Source of the DNA: Microtetraspora fusca
Lineage (GTDB): Bacteria; Actinomycetota; Actinomycetes; Streptosporangiales; Streptosporangiaceae
DNA: 64,000 bases
Direction: 5' to 3'
NCBI RefSeq assembly: GCF_001570365.1
Contig: NZ_BBYK01000065.1
Location: 21,345 to 85,344 of the forward strand
Shown: positions 8,091 to 17,120 of the stretch, in pieces
Numbering within the stretch: position 1 is the stretch's first letter
Layout of the letters: every line of letters begins with the position of its first letter
Translations under genes and position numbers: made by a program
The notes under the pieces: model-generated
What the model was told of the DNA's origin: nothing
What the model saw: the letters and a program-made list of their open reading frames with translations, nothing else
Databases searched by the model: none

Positions 8091-8696
8091 TCAGCGGTCG
8101 CCCTCCCCGCGGGCGGCAAGGGCCTCGCCCAGCTCGTCCGCGTGCCGCAGCGTCCTGACCAGGAACGGCACGGCGAACGCGGTGACCGACCGCTGCGCGC
8201 CCCGCGCCCTGGCGGCCTCCCGCACTTCGGCGGCGATCGCGGACAGCGCGGCCACCGCCTGCAGGGTGAGCCCGACGAGCAGGCCGATCCGGTCCGGCCG
8301 GACCCCGAACCGCCGCAGCGGCCCGAGCCCGTGCTCGACCGCGGCCACCACGTCGTCGATCCTGGTGGTGATCGTGAACAGGTTCGCCGCGGCCAGGGCG
8401 GTCACGACGCGCAGGCACACCACCAGCGCCTGATCCGCGCCGAGCAGCCACCATTGCACCGCGAACACGAACGCCGCCAGCACCCCGAGCGAGCGGGCCA
8501 CCCCCGCGCAGCGCCGGAGCGAGACCCGCGCCACTCCGTACGCGAGGACGACGGCGGCGCAGATCCCGCCGAGCCAGACGGGGGAGCGCAGCGCGAACAC
8601 CGCCGCCGCCAGCGCGAGCAGGGCGGCGAACTTCCAGCCGGCCGGCACACGGTGCACCGGACTCGACCCGGGCTCGTACCATCCGTCCGCCGTCAT
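8091..8696 (-). CDS. bioN: energy-coupling factor transmembrane subunit EcfT (BioN-like)
   Basis: A 201-residue membrane protein with several helices in the first 110 residues, then the cytoplasmic coupling region. The AAEVREAARARGAQ stretch matches the conserved Ala-Arg-Gly coupling helix of EcfT/CbiQ proteins that docks to the ATPase. It would couple ATP hydrolysis by the adjacent EcfA to the BioY substrate-binding subunit. The ATG overlaps the stop of ecfA (ATGA), implying translational coupling. It is the last gene of a five-gene leftward operon. The symbol rests on the linked bioY. Confidence 0.85.
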   Translation of the reverse strand: MTADGWYEPGSSPVHRVPAGWKFAALLALAAAVFALRSPVWLGGICAAVVLAYGVARVSLRRCAGVARSLGVLAAFVFAVQWWLLGADQALVVCLRVVTALAAANLFTITTRIDDVVAAVEHGLGPLRRFGVRPDRIGLLVGLTLQAVAALSAIAAEVREAARARGAQRSVTAFAVPFLVRTLRHADELGEALAARGEGDR

Positions 8697-9367
8697 GTCA
8701 CGAGCGCGCGGTAGTGGCGCAGCGCCGGCCCCGGCTCGTCGTCCGCGACGACCCGGCCGCCGTCGAGCACGACGACGCGGTCGAAGCCGTCGAGCAGGTC
8801 GAGATCGTGGGTCACCATCACGACCTGCTGTTTCAGACCGGTCAGCAGTTCGGCGAACCGCCGCTTGTTGCGCAGATCGAGCAGCGTGGTCGGTTCGTCG
8901 CAGACGAGCACGGCGGGGTCGAGCGCGAGCATGGCGCACAGCGCGAGCAACTGCTTCTGGCCGCCGGAGAGCTGGTGGGCGGGGTGGTCGGCGTAGCCGG
9001 CGAGGCCGTACTCGGCCAGTATCTCGGCCGCCCGCTCGGCGCGCTCCCGGCGGGAGAGCCCGGAGCGGCGCAGTGAGAACGCCACATCCTCGCCCGCCGT
9101 GGGCATGACGATCTGGCTGTCGGGGTTGGTGAAGACGAACCCGACCCGCCGCCGCACCTCGCGGCCCTGGCGGGCCGGGTCGAGCCCGTCCACCAGGACG
9201 CGTCCGGAGGTCGGCAGGACCAGGCCGTTGATCATGCGGGCCAGCGTGGACTTCCCGGAGCCGTTCGCGCCGACGAACGCGACCCGCCGCTCGGCCAGGC
9301 GCAGCTCCACGTCGGACAGCACGACCCGCTCGCCGTAGCGGTGCCCGACACCCTCGAACTCGATCAC
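8693..9367 (-). CDS. bioM: ECF transporter ATPase EcfA (BioM-like)
   Basis: A 224-residue ABC ATPase with Walker A GANGSGKST, Q-loop region FTNPDSQIVMPT, signature LSGGQKQ, Walker B VLVCDEPTTLLD and switch His in MVTHDLDLL. The NPDxQ Q-loop is characteristic of ECF-type ATPases. One ATPase gene is present, so it would work as a homodimer, as in BioMNY systems. The GTG start overlaps the stop of the upstream thiolase gene (GTGA). Together with EcfT and BioY it should form a dedicated vitamin importer in the cytoplasmic membrane. Confidence 0.9.
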   Translation of the reverse strand: MIEFEGVGHRYGERVVLSDVELRLAERRVAFVGANGSGKSTLARMINGLVLPTSGRVLVDGLDPARQGREVRRRVGFVFTNPDSQIVMPTAGEDVAFSLRRSGLSRRERAERAAEILAEYGLAGYADHPAHQLSGGQKQLLALCAMLALDPAVLVCDEPTTLLDLRNKRRFAELLTGLKQQVVMVTHDLDLLDGFDRVVVLDGGRVVADDEPGPALRHYRALVT

Positions 9368-10488
9368 CGCACCGCCTCCCACATCGCGGCCACGCCGACG
9401 CCCCCGCCCGCCGACAGCGCGGACAGGCCGCGGCCCGCGCCGCGTAGCCGGACGAGGGTGGCGAACAGCCGCACCACGAGCACCGCGCCGGACGCGCCCC
9501 ACGGGTGGCCGAGCGCGATCGCGCCGCCGTCGGGGCTGACCGTGTGCTCGTCGACGCCGGCGGCGTCCAGGCAGGCGAGCGTCTGGCCGGCGAAGGCCTC
9601 GTTGAACTCGACGACGTCCGGTGTGCGGTCGAGCACCGCCTTCATGGCCGGGACCGCGCCCAGGCCGAGCCGGTTCGGATCGACGGCCGAGGTCGCCGAG
9701 GCGGTCAGCCGCAGGCCCGGTAGTCCGAGCCGGCGGCGGAGCGTCTCGCTCACCACGAGCACGGCGGCGGCTCCGTCGTTGATGCCGCACGAGTTGGCCG
9801 CCGTGGCGGTGCCGTCCGGGGTGAACGCGGGCCGGAACCGGGCGAGGCGCTCCACGGTGAACCCGGCGCGGGGCCGCTCGTCCCGCTCGACGCCGTCGAT
9901 CGAAACCAGCTCGGCCGCGAACCGGCCGTCCCGTACGGCCGCGACCGCCCTGGCGTGGCTGCGCGCGGCGAAGGCGTCCTGCCGCGCGCGCGAGACGCCC
10001 GCCTCGGCGGCCACCAGGTCGGCGGCCGGGCCCATGTCCGGGTCGCCGATCTCGGCCGGGGCGAACGGCGCCCGCGCGTAGGGGAGCGGCGGCTCGCCGG
10101 GGGAGTCGGGACGCCACGCGCGGATCGGCGCGGTGGAGGCGCTCTCCACGCCCCCGGCGAGGTACGCCCGCCCCTCCCCGGCGCGGATCATCGCGGCGGC
10201 GAGGACGATCGCGGCGAGCCCGCTGGCGCACTGCCGGTCCACGGTCAGCCCGGGGACGCTCTCGCCCAGCCCGGCGCGCAGGGCCGCCATCCTGGCCGGG
10301 TTGCCGCCGGGGCCGAAGACGTTGCCGAGGACGACGTCGTCCACGGTGTCCAGCCCGGCGTCGTCGAGCACGGCGCGCAGCACCGGGGCGGCCAGCTCGT
10401 CGGCGGCGTACCGGCGCAGCGCGCCGTTCGCGTTGCCGATCGGGGTGCGCCGCGCCGCGACGACAACCGGGGTGAGGTCGTCGTTCAT
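9364..10488 (-). CDS. thiolase-family acyl-CoA acyltransferase with altered active site
   Basis: A 374-residue thiolase. The acylated nucleophile is Cys87 in DRQCASGLAA. The NEAFA motif (VEFNEAFAGQTLACL) and the catalytic His motif (AIALGHPWGASG) are both present. The second cysteine, normally in CxGGG near the C-terminus, is replaced: the segment reads LSALSAGGGVG, with Ser359 at the cysteine position. Loss of this acid/base residue should impair classic thiolysis and Claisen condensation, so the reaction may differ. Start and stop overlap the ligase and ecfA genes (ATGA and GTGA), locking it into the biotin-transporter operon. Confidence 0.85.
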   Translation of the reverse strand: MNDDLTPVVVAARRTPIGNANGALRRYAADELAAPVLRAVLDDAGLDTVDDVVLGNVFGPGGNPARMAALRAGLGESVPGLTVDRQCASGLAAIVLAAAMIRAGEGRAYLAGGVESASTAPIRAWRPDSPGEPPLPYARAPFAPAEIGDPDMGPAADLVAAEAGVSRARQDAFAARSHARAVAAVRDGRFAAELVSIDGVERDERPRAGFTVERLARFRPAFTPDGTATAANSCGINDGAAAVLVVSETLRRRLGLPGLRLTASATSAVDPNRLGLGAVPAMKAVLDRTPDVVEFNEAFAGQTLACLDAAGVDEHTVSPDGGAIALGHPWGASGAVLVVRLFATLVRLRGAGRGLSALSAGGGVGVAAMWEAVR

Positions 10489-11798
10489 CGCAGCGGCTCG
10501 GCCGGGAGGGTGCCGTCCCGCAACTGGCGGGCGATCGCGGCGCGGGCCGGCTTGCCGGACGGCGTGCGGGGGAGCGCGCGCGTCGCCAGCCAGCGGCGCG
10601 GCCGTTTGCCCGGTTCGAGCGCGGTCCGGACGGCCGCGCGCAGGTCGCGCAGCGCCGGACGCGTGCCCGCGCCGACCTCGACGACGGCGGTGACGATCGC
10701 GCCGAGCGCCGGGTGCGGGGTGCCGGTGACGAGCACGTCCGCCACCCCGGGGACGCCGCGCAGCACCGCCTCGACCTCCTCGGCGGACACGAGCCTGCCG
10801 CCGCTGGACACGACCGCCCCGGCCCGGCCGCGCACCAGGAGGCAGCCGGACGGGTCCAGTTCGACCCGGTCGCCGACGGTGGACCATCCGGCGCCGTCCG
10901 GTTCGAGCACGCCGTCGCGGAGGCGGCCGCCGTACGCGAGGGGAGAGTTCACCCACAGCAGTCCGTCGCGGAGGTCGAGCCCCACGCCGGGGACCGGGCG
11001 CAGGCCGTCGTCGCCGCGGCGGATCGCGATCAGCGAGTGCTCGGCGGAGCCGTAGTACTCGACCAGCTCGGCGTCCGGCAGCAGCCGGGCGAACCGCTCC
11101 CGCGTCTCGGCGCCGAGGTGCGCTCCGCCGCAGACCACCGTGCGCAGCGCGCAGGCCGCCCGCAGGTCGGGCCGCCGGTCGAGGACGTCGAGCAGTGCGG
11201 CGAGCATGGCGGGGACCAGATGGACGGTGGCGGCGTCACGGGCGGCCCCGGCGGCGGCCTCCGGATCCCAGCGCGGCAGAAGTCGCAGGTCGTGGCCGCA
11301 CCACAGCGCGTGCAGCGCGCCGAACAGGAACAGCGACGAGCTGAGCGGCCCGGGGATCAGCACGGGCCCGGGAAGGCGGCCGAGCGCGGCGAAGCTGCGC
11401 AGCCACGACCCGCGGGTGCGGATGAGCACCTTGGGCCGGGCGCCGCTGCCGGAGGTCGTCGGCAGGTAGAAGAAGGTGTCGTCGTCTCCGGCAGGCGAGA
11501 TCCTGTGGGCGGCCGGGTCCGGCGTGCCGGTGACCACGAGGTGCGGGAGGGCGTCGGCGAGCACCGCCGCGCGCTCGCGCGGCGTCCACGCCGGCTCGAC
11601 CACCAGCGTGGCCGCGCCGAGCAGGTCCGCGCCCAGGAACCACGCCAGCGCGTCCCACGGGTCCGGGACGTCGACGGCGATCCGCGCGCCCTCGCCGGCC
11701 CCGCGTTCGGCCAGCCGCCGCGCGGCCCCGTGCGCCCGGGCGAGCAGCGCGTACGGGACCCGGGCCGGGCCGAGGAGCGGCGGCGTGGCGAGGGTCAT
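10485..11798 (-). CDS. AMP-forming acyl-CoA ligase (class I adenylate-forming enzyme)
   Basis: A 437-residue ANL-superfamily ligase, shorter than the usual 500-550 because the N-terminal part is trimmed. The P-loop-like motif TTSGSGARPK (residues 114-123) binds ATP. Other motifs include VEYYGSAEHS (A5), STVGDRVELD (A7) and VRGRAGAVVSSGGRLVS (A8). The acyl-adenylate catalytic Lys416 sits in RTPSGKPAR. It should activate a carboxylic acid to its CoA thioester. The position between bioY and the thiolase gene suggests a biotin-related or dicarboxylic acid substrate such as pimelate; that is inference. Stop and start overlap with neighbours. Confidence 0.85.
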   Translation of the reverse strand: MTLATPPLLGPARVPYALLARAHGAARRLAERGAGEGARIAVDVPDPWDALAWFLGADLLGAATLVVEPAWTPRERAAVLADALPHLVVTGTPDPAAHRISPAGDDDTFFYLPTTSGSGARPKVLIRTRGSWLRSFAALGRLPGPVLIPGPLSSSLFLFGALHALWCGHDLRLLPRWDPEAAAGAARDAATVHLVPAMLAALLDVLDRRPDLRAACALRTVVCGGAHLGAETRERFARLLPDAELVEYYGSAEHSLIAIRRGDDGLRPVPGVGLDLRDGLLWVNSPLAYGGRLRDGVLEPDGAGWSTVGDRVELDPSGCLLVRGRAGAVVSSGGRLVSAEEVEAVLRGVPGVADVLVTGTPHPALGAIVTAVVEVGAGTRPALRDLRAAVRTALEPGKRPRRWLATRALPRTPSGKPARAAIARQLRDGTLPAEPLR

Positions 11799-12379
11799 GC
11801 GGCCCGCTTCGCCGATCCGGCCAGGCGTCCGGGCAGGGCGCGGTGCAGGACGGCGGCGACCAGCGAAACCGCCACGACCTTGGCCGCGTCACCCGGCAGG
11901 AAGACCAGCGACTGCGTCGCGGCGGCGGGCAGGTCGCCGGTGTAGAGGCCGAGGAACGGGACGCCGATCAGATAGTCGGCGACGAGCCCGGCGGCGCCCG
12001 CCACGAGCAGCACCGGCAGCTCGGGGCGTGCCGCGCGCTCCACGATCAGGCCGACGACCAGCGCCGACAGGATCCAGCCCAGCAGGAAACCGCCGCTCGG
12101 GCCGAGGAAGGGGCCGATCCCCGCGCGGCCGCCGGACAGCAGCGGCAGGCCGATCGCGGTCAGCGCGAGCAACAGCACGACCGACGCCGCGCCGCGCCGC
12201 GCGCCCAGGACGGCGCCCGCCAGCAGCGGGCCGGCGTTCTGCAGCACGATGGGCACGCCGGAGCTTCCCACGTAGACCCCCGGAAAGATGCCGAGCACCG
12301 CGATGAAGGCGGCGAACACGACCATCCGGGCCAGGTCGGCGGCGGGGAGAGGGGTACGGGGTCCTGACACATCGGACAC
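11795..12379 (-). CDS. bioY: biotin transporter S component BioY
   Basis: A 194-residue integral membrane protein of the BioY family with about six helices. Family features include GVPIVLQNAGPLLAGAVLG (the QN/Q.L substrate region), ARRGAASVVLLLALTAIGLP and LGPSGGFLLGW. The GTG at 12379 is preferred because GGGGAGGCGG lies just upstream; an ATG at 12424 lacks this. BioY binds biotin from outside and docks to EcfT/EcfA. It is the first gene of the operon, and its stop overlaps the ligase start. Whether the substrate is biotin or a precursor is open given the acyl-CoA genes that follow. Confidence 0.9.
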   Translation of the reverse strand: MSDVSGPRTPLPAADLARMVVFAAFIAVLGIFPGVYVGSSGVPIVLQNAGPLLAGAVLGARRGAASVVLLLALTAIGLPLLSGGRAGIGPFLGPSGGFLLGWILSALVVGLIVERAARPELPVLLVAGAAGLVADYLIGVPFLGLYTGDLPAAATQSLVFLPGDAAKVVAVSLVAAVLHRALPGRLAGSAKRAA

Positions 12380-12502
12380 GATATCCAGCCGCCTCCCCAA
12401 GACAGAAGGCCGGGAACGGCCCACGCCCGCGTGAAGTACTCAGGCGGAGTCGGGTAGTCGTACTCAGGCGTGGAGGCCGGGGCGGGGCGGACCATCGTAG
12501 GC

Positions 12503-12796
12503 ATGAAGACCAAGCCCATCCAGCCCACGATGACGGCCGCCTACTACGCCCAATGCGTCATCTCGTTCGGGCTCGCGCTCACCAGCGTCGCGGTCGGCAT
12601 CGCGTACCTGCCGGTCAGCCCGTGGGTGCGGGCGTTCCTGGCGGTCGGGGTGATGTACACGGTGACAACCGCGTTCGCGCTCGCCAAGTGCGTGCGCGAC
12701 CGGCAGGAGCTCGACAGCATGTCCAACCGGGTGGACCAGGCGCGCCTGGAGAAGCTCCTGTCCGAGCACGACCCGTACAAGGTGGACGGCGTGTGA
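12503..12796 (+). CDS. YiaA/YiaB-family small inner membrane protein
   Basis: A 97-residue protein with two membrane helices (ISFGLALTSVAVGIAYLPV and FLAVGVMYTVTTAFALAKCV) and a charged tail, VRDRQELDSMSNRVDQARLE. This matches the YiaAB helix-pair family, which has no known function. The ATG at 12503 is used; an in-frame GTG at 12470 would add residues unlike the family. It is divergent from bioY and convergent with the response regulator, so it is probably monocistronic. Confidence 0.8.
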   Translation: MKTKPIQPTMTAAYYAQCVISFGLALTSVAVGIAYLPVSPWVRAFLAVGVMYTVTTAFALAKCVRDRQELDSMSNRVDQARLEKLLSEHDPYKVDGV

Positions 12797-12806
12797 CCTC
12801 GGGCTC

Positions 12807-13454
12807 CTATTCCTCGTCCAGCCCGCGCTCGATCGCGTAACGGACCAGTTCGACCCGGTTGTGCAGCCGCAGCTTGCTCAGCGTGTTCTGCACGTGGTTC
12901 TGCACGGTGCGGTGGGAGAGCACCAGCCGTTCGGCGATCTGCTTGTACGAGAGCCCCTTGGCGACCAGGCGCAGCACCTCCGTCTCGCGCTCGGTGAGGC
13001 TGGGGCCGTCGTCGGGCGGCGGCTGCGCGGCGAGCCTGCGGTACTCGCCCAGGACGAGCCCGGCGAGGCCCGGGGTGAACACGGCGTCGCCCTCGGCGGT
13101 GCGCCGTACGGCCTGGAGGAACTCCTCGCGGCTCGCGGACTTGACCAGATAGCCGGAGGCGCCCGCCTTCACCGCCTCGAGGACGTCGTCCTGCTCGCCG
13201 CTCGCGGACAGCACGAGCACGTGCGGCGGGTACGCGGAGGCGGCCAGCCCGCGAGCCACCTCGACCCCGGACAGGTCGGGCAGCCGCAGGTCGAGGACGA
13301 CCACGTCGGGACGTACGGCCGCCGCGACCCGGAGCGCCTGGCGCCCCTCACCCGTGGTCGCCACCACGTCGCAGCCGGCCTCGCCGAGATCGCGGGCGAT
13401 GGCGTCGCGCCACATCGGATGGTCGTCCACCACCATCACCCGCAGACCGTTCAC
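12807..13454 (-). CDS. NarL/LuxR-family response regulator
   Basis: A 215-residue two-component regulator. The receiver domain has acidic residues Asp10/Asp11, phospho-acceptor Asp55 (VVLDLRLPD) and the conserved Lys in GYLVKSAS. The C-terminal LuxR helix-turn-helix is SLTERETEVLRLVAKGLSYK followed by AERLVLSHRTVQNHVQN. It should be phosphorylated by the histidine kinase just upstream. It starts at a GTG inside the kinase reading frame, so the genes overlap by 107 bp and must be translated from one mRNA. Confidence 0.93.
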   Translation of the reverse strand: MNGLRVMVVDDHPMWRDAIARDLGEAGCDVVATTGEGRQALRVAAAVRPDVVVLDLRLPDLSGVEVARGLAASAYPPHVLVLSASGEQDDVLEAVKAGASGYLVKSASREEFLQAVRRTAEGDAVFTPGLAGLVLGEYRRLAAQPPPDDGPSLTERETEVLRLVAKGLSYKQIAERLVLSHRTVQNHVQNTLSKLRLHNRVELVRYAIERGLDEE

Positions 13455-14595
13455 GACCGTAACTGTAGGACGGCCGGGCGGGGCCCGTGGAGGCCGTGGG
13501 CACGGTCAGCTCGACCTCGGTGCCCTGTCCGGGGACGGAGCAGACGTCCACCGCGCCGCCGAGGGCGGCGATCCGGCCGCGGATGGACTGGGCGACGCCG
13601 AGCCGGCCGGCGGCCTCCGCCTCGGCCAGGCGCCCGGCGGGGATGCCCGGGCCGTCGTCGCGTACGGTCACGGTGACGGAGCCGCCGTCCCCTTCCGCGA
13701 GGACCCAGGCCAGGGCGCCCTCGCCGCAGTGCCGGCGCACGTTGTCCAGGGCGGCGGCGACCGCGGCCACGACCTCCTCGGCCGATCTCGCGGGCAGGAG
13801 CAGCGGCGTCGCGGGCGTGGCCACGGTCACCGAGGCGGAGCCGAGCCGGCGCAGTCGGGCGCCGACGTCGGAGAGTCCCGCGCCGCCGGCCGCGGACGGG
13901 TCGGCACGGATCAGCTCGCGCAGCGCCGCCTCCTGCTCTCCGGCGAGCCGTCCCAGCTCGGCCGCCTCGCCGCCGATCTCCAGCCCGCGGCGCTGTACGA
14001 GGGCCAGCACCTGGAGGACGGAGTCGTGGATGCCGCGGGCGAGTCGTTCCCGCTCCCGGCCGGCCGCCTCCATCTCCACCGCCCGTTGGAGCCGCCGCTC
14101 GGCCTGCTCGGTGAGCCGGGCGACGTGGCCGACGACGGCCCCGGCCAGGATCAGCAGGGCCGACCCGTTGAAGGGGACGAGAAGGTCGAGTCCGCGCAGC
14201 CCGCGCACCCACAGGTCGGCGGCCGACAGCAGGACACCGGCCACGACGCCGGCGCGGCGTCCTCCGTGCACCGCCCAGGCCAGCACGGGGCCGCCGATCC
14301 AGGTCGCCGTGATCGGCACGACGCCGCCGGGCTCTGTCTCGGGCCCCTGCGCGTACGGCGAGGCGAGCAGGCAGCCCACGGTGACGAGCAGGTCGATCAG
14401 CAGCAGCGCCCGGCCGCGCGCGACGCGGTAGGCGGCCGTCGCCCCCGCCGTCCAGAGCGCCATAACGCCGAGGATGAGCCACCCGAGGGCGGGTCGCCGA
14501 TAGTCTCCCGAGGCCGCGAGCAGCAGCGCGGCGTACGCGAGCGAGGCGACGCGGTACACCGCGATGGCCCGCCAGAAGGGTCCGTCCGTGCCCAT
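13348..14595 (-). CDS. sensor histidine kinase (HisKA_3 type)
   Basis: A 415-residue membrane kinase. Residues about 8-155 form five or six membrane helices with little extracellular loop, so it likely senses a membrane or intracellular signal. His190 in RERERLARGIHDSVLQVL is the phospho-acceptor, followed by an HATPase_c domain with DNVRRH and DDGPGIP. The domain ends near TVPTAS, but the frame runs on for about 46 residues rich in Arg and Gly, 35 of them inside the response-regulator gene. ATG at 14595 is preceded by CGGGAG. A MacS/NarX-like partner for the downstream regulator. Confidence 0.9.
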   Translation of the reverse strand: MGTDGPFWRAIAVYRVASLAYAALLLAASGDYRRPALGWLILGVMALWTAGATAAYRVARGRALLLIDLLVTVGCLLASPYAQGPETEPGGVVPITATWIGGPVLAWAVHGGRRAGVVAGVLLSAADLWVRGLRGLDLLVPFNGSALLILAGAVVGHVARLTEQAERRLQRAVEMEAAGRERERLARGIHDSVLQVLALVQRRGLEIGGEAAELGRLAGEQEAALRELIRADPSAAGGAGLSDVGARLRRLGSASVTVATPATPLLLPARSAEEVVAAVAAALDNVRRHCGEGALAWVLAEGDGGSVTVTVRDDGPGIPAGRLAEAEAAGRLGVAQSIRGRIAALGGAVDVCSVPGQGTEVELTVPTASTGPARPSYSYGRERSAGDGGGRPSDVARRHRPRSRRGRLRRGGDHG

Positions 14596-14732
14596 GGGCT
14601 CCCGAGTCTCTCGTCTCTCACTTTTATGCCATATGGACGGATTCTTGGGGTGGGGGGCGGTGTCCGCCGGGCCGTACGAGGAGATCAGTAGAGGGAAAGG
14701 GCGCCGGGGCCGCCGCAATCGGAGGGGAACAC

Positions 14733-15551
14733 GTGGCCGCACACGCGAAGGCCCCGAGGATGCTCGCCGAGTTGGCCGCCGAGTTCACGGGCACGCTGAT
14801 CCTGATCCTGTTCGGCACGGGCGTGGTCGCGCAGGTCGTCGCGGCCGGTCTCGGGAACCACGACAGCATCTCGTGGGCGTGGGGACTCGGCGTCGCGTTC
14901 GGCGTCTACACGGCGGCGCGGATCAGCGGCGCGCACATCAACCCGGCCGTCACGCTCGCGCTCGCGGTGTTCAAGGGCTTCGCCTGGCGCAAGGTGCTGC
15001 CGTACACGGTGGCGCAGACTCTGGGGGCGTTCGTCGCCGCGCTGCTCGTGCGGTGGAACTACGACGAACTGCTGACCAAGGTCGATCCGGGTCTCACGTT
15101 GAAGACGCAGTTCGTGTTCTCGACCCTGCCGGGCAACGGGTCGCTGCCGGTGCCTCTGTGGGGCGCGTTCCGCGACCAGGTGATCGGCACGGCGATCCTG
15201 CTGTTCCTGATCTTCGCGGTGATCGACAAGCTGAACGTCGCGCCGGAGGCGAACCTGTTCCCGCTCATCATCGGGCTGATCGTGGTGGCGATCGGCATGG
15301 CGTGGGGCGCCGCCGCGGGGTTCGCCATCAACCCGGCACGCGATTTCGGCCCGCGCCTCGCGTCGTACATCACCGGGTACGCGACGGCATGGCGAGACCA
15401 GTACGGGGAGCTCTATTTCTGGGTGCCGATCGTGGCCCCGCTCATCGGCGGCGTGGTGGGCGCGGGTCTCTACCAGCTCCTGATCGCCCGGTTCCTGCCG
15501 ATCCCGGAGCTGGAGGTGGGCCGTGTCCCCACCGAGAACGAGGGCATCTGA
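14733..15551 (+). CDS. glpF: glycerol facilitator (MIP/aquaglyceroporin)
   Basis: A 272-residue membrane channel with two NPA boxes: GAHINPAVTLA and GFAINPARDFGPR. The Asp-Arg after the second box and the extended loop around residues 110-135 mark a glycerol-conducting GlpF type, not a strict water channel. It should let glycerol or small polyols enter down their gradient. The GTG start is preceded by GGAGGGG. The next gene, 36 bp downstream, is glycerol kinase, so the pair forms a glpFK operon that traps glycerol by phosphorylation. Confidence 0.93.
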   Translation: MAAHAKAPRMLAELAAEFTGTLILILFGTGVVAQVVAAGLGNHDSISWAWGLGVAFGVYTAARISGAHINPAVTLALAVFKGFAWRKVLPYTVAQTLGAFVAALLVRWNYDELLTKVDPGLTLKTQFVFSTLPGNGSLPVPLWGAFRDQVIGTAILLFLIFAVIDKLNVAPEANLFPLIIGLIVVAIGMAWGAAAGFAINPARDFGPRLASYITGYATAWRDQYGELYFWVPIVAPLIGGVVGAGLYQLLIARFLPIPELEVGRVPTENEGI

Positions 15552-15586
15552 CCCGGTGAGGCGTGCGGCAGAGGGGACGACATGCC

Positions 15587-17104
15587 ATGGCGGACTTCGT
15601 CGGAGCGGTCGATCAGGGCACCACGAGCACCCGGTTCATGATCTTCGACAAGGGTGGGAACGAGATCGCCCGGCACCAGCTCGAACACCAGCAGATCCTT
15701 CCGCACGCCGGGTGGGTGGAGCACAACCCGACCGAGATCTGGGAGCGTACCCGGGCGGTCATCGAGACGGCGCTGCGCGGCGCGCGGCTGACCGCGTCCG
15801 ACCTCGCGGCGCTCGGGGTCACCAACCAGCGGGAGACGACGCTGGTCTGGAACCGGCGGACGGGGCGGCCGTACTACAACGCGATCGTGTGGCAGGACAC
15901 CCGGACCGACCGCATCGCCGCCGCGCTGGACCGCGACGGCAGGGGCGACGTGATCCGGCGCCGGGCCGGGCTGCCGCCGGCGACGTACTTCTCGGGCGCG
16001 AAGATCCAGTGGATCCTGGAGAACGTCGAGGGCGTGCGCGAGGACGCCCGGTCGGGTGAGGCGCTCTTCGGCACCACCGACACCTGGCTGCTGTGGAACC
16101 TCACCGGCGGGACCGACGGCGGCGCGCACGTGACCGACCCCACGAACGCCGGCCGCACGATGCTGATGGACCTGGAGACGCTGGACTGGGACGAGGAACT
16201 GCTGTCGTTCTTCGGCGTGCCGCGCGAGATGCTGCCGCGCATCCTCCCGTCGTCCAACCCCGACGCGTACGGCATGACCCGGCGCTGGGGGCCGCTCGCC
16301 GGGGAGGTGCCGCTGTCCGGCGACCTCGGCGACCAGCAGGCGGCGACCGTGGGCCAGGTCTGCTTCGAACCCGGCGAGGCGAAGAACACCTACGGCACGG
16401 GCAACTTCCTGCTGCTCAACACCGGCCGCGAGCCGGTGCGGTCGCGGCACGGCCTGCTCACCACGGTCGGCTACCGTTTCGGCGCCGAGCCGCCGGTGTA
16501 CGCGCTGGAAGGGTCGATCGCGGTGACCGGCTCGGCGGTGCAGTGGCTGCGCGACCAGCTCGGCATCATCTCGGGGGCGGGGCAGAGCGAGGCGCTGGCC
16601 CGCCAGGTGACCGACAACGGGGGCGTCTACTTCGTGCCCGCCTTCTCCGGGCTCTTCGCGCCGTACTGGCGTTCGGACGCGCGCGGCGTGATCGTCGGCC
16701 TGTCCCGCTTCAACACGAACGCGCACATCGCGCGCGCCGCCCTGGAGGCGATCTGCTACCAGACGCGCGACATCGTCGAGGCGATGGAGCGCGACTCGGG
16801 GGTGGCCCTCGACGTGTTGCGCGTGGACGGGGGCGTGACCGCCAACAACCTGTGCATGCAGCTCCAGGCGGACATCCTCGGCGTGCCGGTGTCCAAGCCG
16901 GTCGTGGCCGAGACCACCGCCCTCGGGGCCGCGTACGCCGCGGGGCTGGCCGTGGGCTTCTGGCGCTCGACCGAGGACCTGAGGAAGAACTGGCACGAGG
17001 CCCGCCGCTGGCTGCCGACCTGGACGGACGAGCAGCGCGCGGAGGGCTACGCCGGGTGGAAGAAGGCCGTTGAGCGGGCGCTCGGCTGGGTGGAGGTGGA
17101 GTGA
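15587..17104 (+). CDS. glpK: glycerol kinase
   Basis: A 505-residue FGGY kinase. N-terminal [18 protein letters not shown] is the phosphate-binding start typical of GlpK, and [20 protein letters not shown] is the glycerol-binding segment. FGGY signatures include [12 protein letters not shown] and [19 protein letters not shown]. Later motifs [20 protein letters not shown] and [18 protein letters not shown] are diagnostic for glycerol kinase. It makes sn-glycerol 3-phosphate. ATG 15587 follows GAGGGGA. It ends 16 bp from the convergent gntR gene. A GlpD-like dehydrogenase lies 6.6 kb downstream but in a different operon. Confidence 0.95.
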   Translation: MADFVGAVDQGTTSTRFMIFDKGGNEIARHQLEHQQILPHAGWVEHNPTEIWERTRAVIETALRGARLTASDLAALGVTNQRETTLVWNRRTGRPYYNAIVWQDTRTDRIAAALDRDGRGDVIRRRAGLPPATYFSGAKIQWILENVEGVREDARSGEALFGTTDTWLLWNLTGGTDGGAHVTDPTNAGRTMLMDLETLDWDEELLSFFGVPREMLPRILPSSNPDAYGMTRRWGPLAGEVPLSGDLGDQQAATVGQVCFEPGEAKNTYGTGNFLLLNTGREPVRSRHGLLTTVGYRFGAEPPVYALEGSIAVTGSAVQWLRDQLGIISGAGQSEALARQVTDNGGVYFVPAFSGLFAPYWRSDARGVIVGLSRFNTNAHIARAALEAICYQTRDIVEAMERDSGVALDVLRVDGGVTANNLCMQLQADILGVPVSKPVVAETTALGAAYAAGLAVGFWRSTEDLRKNWHEARRWLPTWTDEQRAEGYAGWKKAVERALGWVEVE

Positions 17105-17120
17105 CCCGGCCGAGCGCCCG

